Part shown: piece after piece, positions 21,498-30,573 of the stretch
Layout of the letters: every line of letters starts with the position of its first letter
Numbering within the stretch: position 1 is the stretch's first letter
Assembly: GCF_001921215.1 (NCBI RefSeq)
Contig: NZ_MSIF01000019.1
Coordinates: 1-64,000 of the forward strand
DNA: 64,000 nt
Source of the DNA: Actinophytocola xinjiangensis
GTDB lineage: Bacteria; Actinomycetota; Actinomycetes; Mycobacteriales; Pseudonocardiaceae
Direction of reading: 5' to 3'
Notes under the pieces: model-generated
The model's input: only the letters and a program-made list of their open reading frames with translations
What the model was told of the DNA's origin: nothing
Database searches by the model: none
Position numbers and translations under genes: made by a program

Positions 21498-22190
21498 TTG
21501 TACGTGGATTCAGTTGTTGCCGACTTGTCTGGCGGGTCCGGGGCTGTTCGGTCACATGAGTACGTGGACGCGTACCGGTCACTGTTCGACCGGTCCGGTA
21601 TCTGCATGGCGAGCCTGAACGCCGACCTACGGGTGCAGGAGGCCAACGAGCCCTTCCTCTCCGAGCTGGCCGGGTCGGGCCAGTCACTGAAGGGCAGGGA
21701 GCTGTTCGACTTCCTCCAGCTGCGCACGCAGTCCGACCTGCGTCGCCAGCTGATGCGGCTCGCCGCGGGCTGGACGGAGCGCGTGGTGGAGCGGGTGAAC
21801 GCCGTCCGCTTCGGTGAGCAGGCGAATCCCGCGCAGCTGACCGCGGTGTCCACCAAGGCGGAGAGCCACTCCGACCTGCGCGTGGTCGTCATGCTCCAAC
21901 TGGAGGAGGAAGCGGACGCCGGTGCCGGTCCGGCGGTCCGCGCCGGGTCGCGGACGCAGCTGACAGAGCTCGACGCCCGCATCCTCAAGGGCGTCGCGAT
22001 GGGCATGTCGACGGTCAACCTCGCCTCCAAGCTCTTCCTGAGCCGCCAGGGCGTCGAGTACCACGTCGGCACCATGCTCAAGAAATTCAAGGCAGGCAAT
22101 CGCCCGGCGCTGGTTTCCCGGGCATACTCGCTCGGTATCCTCGACGCCAGCTGCTGGCCACCCAGGGTTGCCCCCGAGTTCATCAAGTAA
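21498..22190 (+). CDS. PAS-LuxR family transcriptional regulator
   Basis: 230 aa from TTG 21498, with AGGGG about ten bases upstream. An N-terminal PAS-like sensor region (about 20-130, including SGICMASLNADLRVQEANEP) precedes a LuxR HTH (LTELDARILKGVAMGMS, RQGVEYHVGTMLKKF, about 155-210). The tail SWPP-like CWPPRVAPEF resembles the ends of PimM/AmphRIV/NysRIV. Proteins of that family activate polyene macrolide genes (family knowledge), which supports a polyene-like product here. PAS ligand unknown. Confidence 0.85.
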   Translation: MYVDSVVADLSGGSGAVRSHEYVDAYRSLFDRSGICMASLNADLRVQEANEPFLSELAGSGQSLKGRELFDFLQLRTQSDLRRQLMRLAAGWTERVVERVNAVRFGEQANPAQLTAVSTKAESHSDLRVVVMLQLEEEADAGAGPAVRAGSRTQLTELDARILKGVAMGMSTVNLASKLFLSRQGVEYHVGTMLKKFKAGNRPALVSRAYSLGILDASCWPPRVAPEFIK

Positions 22191-22311
22191 CCCCGCTGAC
22201 GTCCGTGTATCCGGACGGGAACCAGCGCGGAACAAGTCGGAAACAATCACCGGAATACCACCGTGCACCGAGAGTGGCGTACGTACCTGCGGTGCCGATT
22301 ACTCGGGGTGT

Positions 22312-24042
22312 GTGTTGCTGAGGCAATTACTGTTCACCTATCTACGTCCCTACCGCGGCCAACTGGCGGCGCTCGTCGCCTGTCAGACGGTCGGAGTGCT
22401 CGCGTCGCTGTACCTGCCGAGCCTCAACGCCGACATCATCGACTTCGGCGTGACGCTGGGCGACACCGGCTACATCGTCAGCACCGGCGGGTGGATGTTG
22501 CTCGTCACCGTCGTCCAGGTGCTCGCCACGGCGGGCGGGGTGTACTTCGGCGCCCGGGCCGCCCTGGGGCTGGGCCGCGACCTGCGGGAGGCGGTGTACA
22601 CCAGGTCCGGTACGTTCTCGGCGCGCGAGATCGGCCACTTCGGCGCGCCCTCGCTGATCACCCGCACCACCAACGACGTGCAGCAGGTACAGCAGCTGGT
22701 GGTCATGCTCGCCACGATGTTCGTCGCGGCGCCGGTCACGTGCGTCGCGGGGGTCGTGATGGCCCTGCAGGAGGACGTGGGGCTGTCGTGGCTGCTCGCC
22801 GTCTGCGTGCCGGTGCTCGCGGTCGCGGTGGGCGTGGTCATGATCCGCCTGGTTCCCAAGTTCCGGCACATGCAGGAGCGGCTCGACGAGGTCAACCGGG
22901 TGCTGCGCGAGCAGCTGTCCGGGATGCGCGTGGTCCGCGCGTTCGTCCGCGAGCCCGAGGAGACCAGGCGGTTCGCCCACGCGAACAGTGCCCTCACCGA
23001 CACCGCACTGCGGGTCGGCAGGCTCCAGGCGCTCGTCTTCCCGATCGTCATGCTGGTGCTCAACCTCTCCAGCATCGCCGTGCTGTGGTTCGGCGCCATC
23101 CGGGTGGACGAGGGCGAGATGCGGATCGGCGCGCTCACCGCGTTCCTGAGCTACCTGTTGCAGATCCTCATCGCGGTCATGATGGCGACCTTCGTCTCCT
23201 CCGCGATCCCGCGCGCCGCGGTCTGCGCCGAACGGATCGCCGAGGTCCTCGGCACCGAATCATCCGTGCGGTCGCCGGTGAACCCCCTGCGCGCCCACGG
23301 CCCGGCCTACGTCGAGTTCCGCGACGTCGAACTACGCCACCCCGGTGCGGAGCGACCGGTGCTGCGCGGGCTGTCCTTCCTGGTGCCGCCCGGCACCACC
23401 ACGGCGATCGTCGGCAGCACAGGGTCGGGCAAGACCACGCTGCTCTCGCTGGTGCCCCGCCTGCTCGACGTCACCGGCGGCGCGGTGATCGTGGGCGGTG
23501 TCGACGTCCGAGGGCAGGACCAGGACACGCTGTGGCGGCGCATCGGTCTGGTGCCGCAGCAGGCGTACCTGTTCAACAGCACGGTCGCGGCCAACCTGCG
23601 CTACGGCAGGCCCGACGCGACCGACGCCGAGCTGTGGGCGGCGCTGGAGGTGGCCCAGGCACGAGGCTTCGTCGAGGCGATGCCCGGTGGGCTGGCCGCC
23701 CTCATCGAGCAGGGCGGCGCCAACCTCTCCGGTGGACAGCGGCAGCGGCTGACCATCGCCCGTGCCCTCGTCCGCCGCCCGGACGTGTACCTGTTCGACG
23801 ACTCGTTCTCCGCGCTCGACCTCGGCACCGACGCCGCCCTGCGTGCGGCCATGCGGCCGTGGACGGCGGGCGCCGCCGTGATCGTGGTCGCGCAGCGGGT
23901 GTCGAGCATCCGGCACGCCGACCAGATCGTCGTCCTGGAGGGCGGCATGATCGTCGGCCGCGGCACCCACGACCAACTCATCGCGACCTGTCCCACCTAT
24001 CGCGAGATCGTCCAGTCCCAGCTGACCCCGGAGCCGGCATGA
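22312..24042 (+). CDS. ABC exporter half-transporter, degenerate-site subunit
   Basis: About 576 aa: an N-terminal six-helix exporter domain (residues 1-310) and a C-terminal ATPase domain with Walker A GSTGSGKT, Q-loop VPQQAYLF and signature LSGGQRQR. Two catalytic residues are changed: Walker B is VYLFDDSFSALD (Asp for the catalytic Glu), and the switch histidine is Gln (VVAQRVSSIRHAD). This is the pattern of the non-catalytic subunit of heterodimeric exporters such as TM287/288. GTG 22312 is the start used; TTG 22315 has better spacing from GGGG. The stop overlaps the next gene as ATGA, so the two subunits are coupled. Substrate unknown; export of the polyketide is a guess from position. 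Confidence 0.93.
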   Translation: MLLRQLLFTYLRPYRGQLAALVACQTVGVLASLYLPSLNADIIDFGVTLGDTGYIVSTGGWMLLVTVVQVLATAGGVYFGARAALGLGRDLREAVYTRSGTFSAREIGHFGAPSLITRTTNDVQQVQQLVVMLATMFVAAPVTCVAGVVMALQEDVGLSWLLAVCVPVLAVAVGVVMIRLVPKFRHMQERLDEVNRVLREQLSGMRVVRAFVREPEETRRFAHANSALTDTALRVGRLQALVFPIVMLVLNLSSIAVLWFGAIRVDEGEMRIGALTAFLSYLLQILIAVMMATFVSSAIPRAAVCAERIAEVLGTESSVRSPVNPLRAHGPAYVEFRDVELRHPGAERPVLRGLSFLVPPGTTTAIVGSTGSGKTTLLSLVPRLLDVTGGAVIVGGVDVRGQDQDTLWRRIGLVPQQAYLFNSTVAANLRYGRPDATDAELWAALEVAQARGFVEAMPGGLAALIEQGGANLSGGQRQRLTIARALVRRPDVYLFDDSFSALDLGTDAALRAAMRPWTAGAAVIVVAQRVSSIRHADQIVVLEGGMIVGRGTHDQLIATCPTYREIVQSQLTPEPA

Positions 24043-25904
24043 CCGCGGTAACGAGCAAGCCCGCCGACGAGGAACCCCAGCAGGAGCCGGTCATGCCCGG
24101 CATGCCGGACCCGGCCGCCAAGATCAAACAGTTCGGTCCCACGGTGGGACGCCTGGTCGGCCTGCTGACGCCGCACCGGGGAACGGTGTGGGTCATCCTG
24201 GCACTCGGCGTGATCAGCGTCGCTCTCTCGGTGACCGTCCCGCTGCTGCTCGGCGAGGCGACCGACGTCATCTTCAACGGTGTGATCGAGCGGTTCGAGG
24301 GCGTGCCCGGTGGCGGCGTCGAGTTCGGCGCGCTCGGGACCGTGCTCGCCTGGGCGTTGGGCATGTACCTGGCCTCCGCGCTGTTCGGCGTCGTGCAGGG
24401 ACGCCTGGTCAACCGCGTGGTGCAGCCGGTGATGTACCGCATGCGTTCCGACGTCGAGGACAAGCTGCACCGGTTGCCGTTGCGCCACACCGACAACCAG
24501 CCACGCGGCGACCTGCTCTCCCGCGTCACCAACGACATCGACAACGTGTCCACCGCGTTGCAGCAGACGATCAGCCAGCTGCTCACCTCGATACTGACCG
24601 TCGTCGGTGTCCTGGTGATGATGCTGATGATCTCCCCGCTGCTCACCCTGATCGCGGTCCTGGCGCTGCCACTGTCCGGCGTGGCCGCGGCGGTGTTCGG
24701 CGGTAAGGCGCAGAAGCGGCACTCCGCGCAGTGGCGACACACCGGTCTGCTCAACGCGCACGTCGAGGAGTCGTTGAGCGGGCACCAGATCGTCCGCGTG
24801 TACGGCAGGCAGGCCGAGGCGGTCGACGAGTTCCGGCTGCGCAACGAGGAGGTGTACAAGGCGACGCTCGGCGCGCAGGTCCTCTCCGGCCTGATCATGC
24901 CCGCGATCCAGGCGGTGTCGAACCTCGGCTACGTCGTCCTCGCCGTCCTCGGCGGCCTGCGGATCGCCTCCGGCACGATGAGCCTCGGCGACGTGCAGGC
25001 GTTCATCCAGTACTCCCGGCAGTTCACCCAGCCGTTGACCCAGATGGCCGGGATGGCCGGTGTCATCCAGTCCGGTGTCGCGTCCGCGGAACGCGTCTTC
25101 GAGCTGCTGGACGCCGAGGAGCAGGAACCGGACCCGGCGAACGTCGTGCCACCGGCCCCTGTCCGTCGGGGGAGGGTCGAGTTCGAACGCGTGTCGTTCT
25201 CCTACGACCCCGACCAGCCCCTGATCGAGAACCTGTCGCTGGTGGCCGAGCCGGGCCAGACGGTGGCGATCGTGGGTCCGACCGGCGCGGGCAAGACCAC
25301 GCTGGTGAACCTCATCATGCGGTTCTACGAGCCGGAGTCCGGCCGGATCACGCTGGACGGCGTCGACATCACCACCATGCGCCGCGCGGACCTGCGAGCC
25401 CAGACCGGCATGGTCCTGCAGGACACCTGGTTGTTCGGCAGCACGATCCGCGACAACATCGCCTACGGCCGTCCGAACGCCACCTACGCCGAGATCGAGG
25501 CCGCCGCCCGCGCGACGTGCGTCGACCGCTTCGTACGCACGTTGCCCCACGGCTACGACACGGTGCTGACCGAGGACAACACCGCCATCAGCGCGGGCGA
25601 GAAGCAGCTGCTGACCATCGCGCGAGCGTTCCTGGCGAACCCGGCCCTGCTGATCCTCGACGAGGCCACCAGCTCGGTCGACACCAGAACGGAAGCCCTG
25701 GTACGCAAGGCGACCGAGGCACTGCGGGCATCGAGGACGAGCTTCCTGATCGCCCACCGCCTGTCCACCATCCGTGACGCGGACCTGATCCTGGTCATGG
25801 AGAACGGCCGTATCGTCGAACAGGGCACCCACCAGGCGCTCCTGTCCCGCCGCGGCGCCTACCACCGCCTGTACTCAACCCAGTTCACAGCCCCGGTCTC
25901 GTAG
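24039..25904 (+). CDS. ABC exporter half-transporter, catalytic subunit
   Basis: 621 aa, ATG overlapping the preceding stop by 4 nt. A charged N-terminus (about 35 aa) precedes six membrane helices and an ATPase domain: Walker A GPTGAGKT, Walker B ALLILDEATSSVD with catalytic Glu, and switch His (LIAHRLSTIRDAD). The signature is ISAGEKQ instead of LSGGQ, as in many heterodimeric exporters whose second site is degenerate. It complements the partner, which has the normal signature but lacks Glu and His, so one full catalytic site forms per dimer. A very strong hairpin follows the stop. Confidence 0.95.
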   Translation: MTAVTSKPADEEPQQEPVMPGMPDPAAKIKQFGPTVGRLVGLLTPHRGTVWVILALGVISVALSVTVPLLLGEATDVIFNGVIERFEGVPGGGVEFGALGTVLAWALGMYLASALFGVVQGRLVNRVVQPVMYRMRSDVEDKLHRLPLRHTDNQPRGDLLSRVTNDIDNVSTALQQTISQLLTSILTVVGVLVMMLMISPLLTLIAVLALPLSGVAAAVFGGKAQKRHSAQWRHTGLLNAHVEESLSGHQIVRVYGRQAEAVDEFRLRNEEVYKATLGAQVLSGLIMPAIQAVSNLGYVVLAVLGGLRIASGTMSLGDVQAFIQYSRQFTQPLTQMAGMAGVIQSGVASAERVFELLDAEEQEPDPANVVPPAPVRRGRVEFERVSFSYDPDQPLIENLSLVAEPGQTVAIVGPTGAGKTTLVNLIMRFYEPESGRITLDGVDITTMRRADLRAQTGMVLQDTWLFGSTIRDNIAYGRPNATYAEIEAAARATCVDRFVRTLPHGYDTVLTEDNTAISAGEKQLLTIARAFLANPALLILDEATSSVDTRTEALVRKATEALRASRTSFLIAHRLSTIRDADLILVMENGRIVEQGTHQALLSRRGAYHRLYSTQFTAPVS

Positions 25905-25912
25905 GTCTCGAA

Positions 25913-25957
25913 ATGCGGTGAAGGGGCCCTTCTCAACGAAGGGCCCCTTCACCGCAT
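25913..25957. terminator. Perfect 20-bp hairpin terminator
   Basis: A 20-bp perfect inverted repeat (25913-25932 with 25938-25957) with loop TCAAC, between the convergent ABC exporter and GH43 genes. There is no T-run on either side, as is common for actinomycete bidirectional terminators. Confidence 0.85.
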
Positions 25958-26068
25958 CCGCATCCACGGCTCGTAGAACACCGAGCGGGAGACCCGGGCC
26001 CGGCGTATGGTGTGGAACCTCGCCCCGGCCCACACGGTGGCAACGGCGCCACGAGCGACGTCCTACCG

Positions 26069-27367
26069 CTAGGCCACCTCCAGGTAGTCCAGTTCCGCCC
26101 AGCGGCCGCGGAACTGCAGGCGGACGGTGTTGAAGCCGGCGTTGAGGGTGACGTGCGCGGCGACCTGGGTCCAGTTGTCCCAGCCCCGGTCGGGGTAGGT
26201 GACGACCTGGGCGGCGCCGCCGTTGACGGTGAGGGTGTGCTGGGCCTCGCCGTAGCCGGCGGCGTAGCCGATGTGCACGGTGTAGGTGCCGGCGACCGGG
26301 GCGAACACCGACGTGTCGGCCCAGCTGTCGGCGAAGTCGATGCCGGCGGCGACCGCGCCCTGGGACGCCCCGGCCGCACCGGAGCGGACGTAGGCGTGGT
26401 TGAGGGTGCCGCGTTCGACCTCGTAGCGTACCCGGCTGCCGCGGACCACGGGGTAGTCGTTGGCCCAGCCGAGCGCGGCGGTGTACATGCCCCGGCCGCC
26501 GGCGGCCAGGTGGCCGTGGAAGAAGATCCGGTTGCCGACGACGTCCGCGCCGCCGGGTCCGTTGACGGCGCCGTCGAGGGTCGTGGTGGTGATCAGTGGC
26601 CGGTAGGCGCGGGTGTAGGGCCCGTTCAGCGCCCCGGAGACGGCGTAGCTGGTGTGGTAGTTGCCGGTGGTGTACACCCCGGCCGAGTAGAACAGCACGT
26701 ACTGCGAGGCCCGGCGGACCAGCACCGGCGCCTCGATCACGCCCTGGTCCTCCGGGCGGTTGTTGCGCAGCAGCTCCCGGCGGGCGCCGGTGAACGTGAT
26801 GCCGTCGGCGGCGGTCGGCTGGAGCCAGATGATCGTGGGCTGTCCGATCGCGTTGCCGTCGTTCTTGTACAGCAGGTACCGCGCGCCGTTGGTGTCGACG
26901 AAGCTCGACGGGTCGATGTCGCCGCCCTCACCGGCGTTGCACACCAGCGGCTGGCCGGAGGTCGGCACGAACGGCCCGGCGGGACTGTCGGCGAGCGCGG
27001 CCCCGAGGCACATCCGCCCGGCGGCGGCGCTCGGACCGGTGAAGTACATGAGGTACCGGCCGTCGGCGCGCCGGGACACGTCCGGCGCCCAGAAACCACC
27101 GCTGCCCGCCCACGACGGCTTCTGCGGGAGCGCGTCGCCCCTGACCGTCCAGGGGCCGGTGGCGGCGGGCGCGGTGGCGTACGGGACGCGGCCGGGGGAG
27201 GAGCTGGTGGAGTAGGCGTGGAAGGTTCCGTCGACCTGGAGGATCTCGGGGTCGGGGAAGTCGCGGTTGATCACCGCGGCGGGGGGAACGGTCTGGGCGG
27301 CGGCCGGCGCGGCGGCCAGACCACCGGCCAACGCGACGACCACGGGCAGGACGAGTAACCGCTTCAC
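26069..27367 (-). CDS. Secreted glycoside hydrolase family 43 protein with CBM35-like domain
   Basis: 432 aa from GTG 27367 (GAGG upstream). Signal peptide: MKRLLVLPVVVALAGGLAAA then AAAQ. The five-bladed-propeller GH43 catalytic domain (about 30-300) shows the base Asp in NRDFPDPEI, the Asp in GGDIDPSSFVD and the acid Glu in QGVIEAPVL. The last about 130 residues (YEVERG..., ending WAELDYLEV) look like a CBM35/CBM6-type carbohydrate-binding module. Likely an extracellular arabinan/xylan-directed enzyme; the exact substrate cannot be read. It lies downstream of the HNH gene across a hairpin. Confidence 0.88.
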   Translation of the reverse strand: MKRLLVLPVVVALAGGLAAAPAAAQTVPPAAVINRDFPDPEILQVDGTFHAYSTSSSPGRVPYATAPAATGPWTVRGDALPQKPSWAGSGGFWAPDVSRRADGRYLMYFTGPSAAAGRMCLGAALADSPAGPFVPTSGQPLVCNAGEGGDIDPSSFVDTNGARYLLYKNDGNAIGQPTIIWLQPTAADGITFTGARRELLRNNRPEDQGVIEAPVLVRRASQYVLFYSAGVYTTGNYHTSYAVSGALNGPYTRAYRPLITTTTLDGAVNGPGGADVVGNRIFFHGHLAAGGRGMYTAALGWANDYPVVRGSRVRYEVERGTLNHAYVRSGAAGASQGAVAAGIDFADSWADTSVFAPVAGTYTVHIGYAAGYGEAQHTLTVNGGAAQVVTYPDRGWDNWTQVAAHVTLNAGFNTVRLQFRGRWAELDYLEVA

Positions 27368-27387
27368 TGCTACCTCGCAGGGGGGCG

Positions 27388-27418
27388 GGTCCGGGGCGGC
27401 GGGACACCGCCCCGGACC
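27388..27418 (-). terminator. Hairpin between HNH and GH43 genes
   Basis: A 12-bp perfect stem (27388-27399 with 27407-27418), 7-nt loop, immediately after the stop of the HNH gene. It probably limits read-through into the GH43 gene. Confidence 0.65.
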
Positions 27419-27423
27419 GAGGA

Positions 27424-28089
27424 TCAGTACGAGCAGGTGTTGAGCATGGTCTGCAGGGCGGACTTCTCCGCCGACTGCAGCGTCAGTCCCCACCGGTACT
27501 TGGTGTGGATCCAGAACTTCGAGTAGCCGCAGTGCGAACTGGTCCTCGGCGGCTTCCACGCCGACGGGTCACGGTCGCCCTTGGAGCTGTTCACCTCGGT
27601 GGTCACCGCGATCAGCTGCGGGCCGGTGACGTCGTTGGCGAACGCCTCGCGCCGGGCCGTGGTCCAGCCGCTGGCGCCGGAGCGCCACGCCTCGGCCAGC
27701 GCCACGACGTGGTCGATGCTGATCTGCGAGGCGGTCGTCCTGGTCACGCCGTCGAAGTAGCTGTACCAACTGCCCGACGTCGGGTAGCAGTCCGAGCCGA
27801 CGCTGACGTTCGTGCCGTCCCGCTTGAGGACCGTCTCCCGGGTGTTGCAGCTGCCGGAAACGGTGTGCCAGTGCGGGAACTTCTCTCGGGAGTAGCCGGT
27901 CATCGAGCCCTCGCCGGCCACGCGCAGCGCGTTGAGCTCGGACTGCACCTGGGCCTTGGGTGGGACGTCCGGCGGGAACGCGCCGGCCGTCGGCGCCCCG
28001 ACGACGGCGGCCACGCCGACGAGTAGTACCGCGGCGATCAGGATGATCAGGCCGCGGACGGGGCGAGTGAGTTGCAGGGTGGGAAACAC
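27424..28089 (-). CDS. Secreted HNH endonuclease family protein (DUF1524-like)
   Basis: 221 aa. GTG 28089 with GGAGGG five bases upstream. An N-terminal hydrophobic stretch (LIILIAAVLLVGVAAVVGA) and AGA cleavage site indicate export. The catalytic signature IDHVVALAEAWRSGA and the later NSSKGDRDPSAW, with four Cys likely in disulfides, fit the secreted HNH/DUF1524 nucleases common in actinomycetes. Role in DNA scavenging or defence is unknown. Confidence 0.85.
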   Translation of the reverse strand: MFPTLQLTRPVRGLIILIAAVLLVGVAAVVGAPTAGAFPPDVPPKAQVQSELNALRVAGEGSMTGYSREKFPHWHTVSGSCNTRETVLKRDGTNVSVGSDCYPTSGSWYSYFDGVTRTTASQISIDHVVALAEAWRSGASGWTTARREAFANDVTGPQLIAVTTEVNSSKGDRDPSAWKPPRTSSHCGYSKFWIHTKYRWGLTLQSAEKSALQTMLNTCSY

Positions 28090-28306
28090 GTGCGCCCTCC
28101 GTTTTCAGATGTAGGGCGGACCCGCGACGGCCCGCCCATCACCCGATCGTGGCACGTCGACCCGGTTGACCGGAACGGTCACAAGTCGTGAGCCGGCCCC
28201 GGAACGTCGGGCGGATCACCGGTTGGTGTGACCTCACCGGCGGTTACCTCGGCTCCGGGCGGGAATCCGGGGGAGCGGGGTCCGCACGGTGGAAGGAGCG
28301 GGGCTG

Positions 28307-29179
28307 ATGTGTCGACTGTTCGGGATGTCGGCGTCACCGAGGCGGGTGCTGGCGACGTTCTGGTTGCTGGAGGCGCCCAACAGCCTGGCCGAGCAGAGCC
28401 GGCGCGAACCGGACGGGACGGGGCTGGGGGTGTTCGACGAGGACGGCACACCCGAGGTGGACAAGCAGCCGCTGGCGGCCTACGCGGACGAGCGGTTCGC
28501 CACGGAGGCCAAGGAGCGCGAGTCGGCGACGTTCGTGGCGCACATCCGCTACGCGTCCACCGGTGGCCTCGACACGCGCAACACTCACCCGTTCGAGCAG
28601 CACGGTCGGCTGTTCGCCCACAACGGGGTGATCGAGGACCTGCCGAAGCTGGAGGCCGCGCTCGGCGACTACCGCGATCTGGTGACGGGCGACACCGACT
28701 CGGAGCGGCTCTTCGCGTTGATCACCAAGAACGTGGACCTGCACGGCGGGGACGTCACCGCCGGCATCACCACGGCGGTGCGATGGGTCGCCGACACCCT
28801 GCCGGTGTACGCGATGAACCTGATCGTGACCACGCCGTCGGAGCTGTGGGCACTGCGCTACCCCGGCACGCACGACCTGTTCGTCCTGCAGCGTGCCGCC
28901 GGTGGTCCGGACGGCGACCGGAACCTGGAGCACACCAGTCGGCTGGGCCGCATCCACGTGCGGTCCGGGGCGCTGTCGGACCACCCGGCGGTCGTGGTGG
29001 CCTCCGAGCGGATGGACCGGGACCCCGGCTGGCACGAGCTGCGCCCCGGCGAACTGCTGCACGTGGACGAGCACCGGAACCTGGCCCGGCGGGTCGTCCT
29101 GGACCGTCCGCCGCGCCGCCACCTGACCCTCGACCAGCTCGACGCGCACGCCGCCGCCTCCCAGGCCGGCCACGGTTGA
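28307..29179 (+). CDS. Class II glutamine amidotransferase
   Basis: 290 aa. ATG 28307 was chosen because it makes Cys2 the N-terminal nucleophile (MCRLFGMS) and has GGAAGGAG upstream; longer frames would bury the Cys. The N-terminal Ntn glutaminase domain shows HIRYASTGG, NTHPF and the loop HNGVIEDL with GDTDSE, as in YafJ/EgtC-like amidotransferases. There is no second synthase domain, so the acceptor is unknown. It is followed 14 nt later by a DUF2804 gene. Confidence 0.88.
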   Translation: MCRLFGMSASPRRVLATFWLLEAPNSLAEQSRREPDGTGLGVFDEDGTPEVDKQPLAAYADERFATEAKERESATFVAHIRYASTGGLDTRNTHPFEQHGRLFAHNGVIEDLPKLEAALGDYRDLVTGDTDSERLFALITKNVDLHGGDVTAGITTAVRWVADTLPVYAMNLIVTTPSELWALRYPGTHDLFVLQRAAGGPDGDRNLEHTSRLGRIHVRSGALSDHPAVVVASERMDRDPGWHELRPGELLHVDEHRNLARRVVLDRPPRRHLTLDQLDAHAAASQAGHG

Positions 29180-29193
29180 CCTATTCTGCGCCG

Positions 29194-30174
29194 GTGACCC
29201 ACGAGAGGGAGCTGACGGCTCCGGTCGACCTGTGCCTGCCGGACGGGCGGCTCAACCCGGCGGCCGTTGGCTGGACGCGCCGGCCGCTGCACACCGCGAA
29301 CCTGCGCGGCTGGGGCCGGACCAAGCGGTGGGAGTACTGGGGGATCGTCATACCGGGGCACATCGTCGGCCTGGTGGTGTCCTCGTTGGACTACGCCGGG
29401 GTGCACGGCCTCTACGTCCTGGAGCGCGCCACCGGCCGGGAGACGTCGGTCGACGCGGTGGTGCCGCTGGCCCGCGCGACGGCGTTCCCGCCGCGCAGCG
29501 GTGAGGGCGAGGTGTCGGCACGGTCGGCGACCCAGGCCGTGCGGATCTCCCAACGCCCCGACGGTACGACCCTGCATGCCGCGTCCGGCCCGGTCCGGCT
29601 GGACCTGGAGGTCCCGCTGCCGGCGGGCCACGAGTCGCTGGGCGTGGTGGTGCCGTGGAGTGAGCGCCGGTTCCAGTACACGGTCAAGGACGTCGGCCGG
29701 CCGGTGCGTGGCACGCTGACGCTGAACGGTTCGGTGCACGAGCTGGGCGGCCCGGAGTCGTTCGCCGTCCTGGACCACGGCCGTGGCCGGTGGCCGTACG
29801 CGATCACCTGGAACTGGGCGGCCGGTGCCGGCGCCGGGCGGGCGATCCAGCTGGGCGGCAAGTGGACCGACGGCACCGGCGTCACCGAGAACGCCCTGTT
29901 CGTCGACGGGCGCCTGCACAAGGTCGGCGAGGACCTGCGGTGGACCTACGACCGCTCGGACTGGTCGCGTCCGTGGCGGATCACCGGTGACCGGGTGGAC
30001 GCCGAGTTCCACCCGTTCCACGAGAAGGTGGCCAGGACCAACCTGGGCGTCGTCGCGAACGAGACCCACCAGTGCTTCGGCCACTTCACCGGCTGGGCCC
30101 TCACCGACAACGACACCCCGACGTCGCTGGACGGCCTGACCGGCTGGGCGGAGGAAGCTCGCAACCGCTGGTAG
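29194..30174 (+). CDS. DUF2804 family protein
   Basis: 326 aa from GTG 29194. The sequence matches my memory of the DUF2804 family: opening RELTAPVDLCLPDGRLN, central LDHGRGRWPYAITWNWA, and QLGGKWTDGTGVTENAL. These are soluble beta-rich proteins of unknown function, distantly like lipocalin/AttH-type domains. No signal peptide. Probably cotranscribed with the amidotransferase gene. The Shine-Dalgarno is weak. Confidence 0.8.
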   Translation: MTHERELTAPVDLCLPDGRLNPAAVGWTRRPLHTANLRGWGRTKRWEYWGIVIPGHIVGLVVSSLDYAGVHGLYVLERATGRETSVDAVVPLARATAFPPRSGEGEVSARSATQAVRISQRPDGTTLHAASGPVRLDLEVPLPAGHESLGVVVPWSERRFQYTVKDVGRPVRGTLTLNGSVHELGGPESFAVLDHGRGRWPYAITWNWAAGAGAGRAIQLGGKWTDGTGVTENALFVDGRLHKVGEDLRWTYDRSDWSRPWRITGDRVDAEFHPFHEKVARTNLGVVANETHQCFGHFTGWALTDNDTPTSLDGLTGWAEEARNRW

Positions 30175-30177
30175 GAC

Positions 30178-30459
30178 TCAGGTCGGGACCACCCGCGCGG
30201 CCGCGATCACGATCGTCCACAACGGACTGGTCGTGATCTCGTAGTACACCCGCCGGCTGCCGCTCTCGCGGTGCTCGGTCAACATTCCGAGGTGCACGAA
30301 CCGCCGCAGCTCGGTCCCGGCGGCACTTTGCGGAATGACCTCCGGTGGCGGCTCCGACTGGTAGAACCGCCGCCCGCCCCGGGCATGGATCCACAACGCC
30401 ACCCGCAGCCGACACGGACGGCCGAACAGCAGTCGGCCCACCTCATCGACTCCCTCCAT
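30178..30459 (-). CDS. Small winged-helix transcriptional regulator (ArsR/PadR-like)
   Basis: 93 aa from ATG 30459 with AAGGAGG upstream. Residues about 10-85 look like a compact winged helix: LFGRPCRLRVALWIHARG (helix 1-2), a recognition-helix region around PQSAAGTELRRFVHLGML, and a wing ESGSRRVYYEIT ending in a hydrophobic helix. A promoter with AT-rich inverted repeats lies directly upstream, so self-regulation is likely. Regulator family assignment is tentative. Confidence 0.7.
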   Translation of the reverse strand: MEGVDEVGRLLFGRPCRLRVALWIHARGGRRFYQSEPPPEVIPQSAAGTELRRFVHLGMLTEHRESGSRRVYYEITTSPLWTIVIAAARVVPT

Positions 30460-30489
30460 GCCCGCCAACCTCCTTGTATCAACTATAAG

Positions 30490-30514
30490 CTATATAGTTG
30501 TCCGATATTATCGC
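30490..30514. repeat. Dispersed 25-nt element, copy A
   Basis: Identical at 24 of 25 positions to 37531-37555. It contains the palindromes CTATATAG and CGATA-A-TATCG (minus strand). This copy overlaps the candidate -10 of the winged-helix regulator and adjoins AACTATA-N5-TATAGTT (30481-30499), so it is a probable operator. Confidence 0.7.
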
Positions 30515-30533
30515 CTTGACGTGGTCCTGTCCA
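30505..30533 (-). promoter_or_regulatory. Candidate promoter of winged-helix regulator
   Basis: On the minus strand TGGACA (30533-30528) and TAATAT (30510-30505) are 17 nt apart, about 45 nt upstream of the ATG at 30459. The -10 sits inside the dispersed 25-nt element. Confidence 0.5.
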
Positions 30534-30573
30534 GCGCACCCCAAAAGAAAGCCAGGAAGGGATCACGGATATC

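Noticed and set aside
22263-24038. Long N-terminal extension of the second ABC exporter subunit
   Set aside because: It is the other frame of the first ABC gene; the real N-terminus begins at ATG 24039 with the normal exporter domain.
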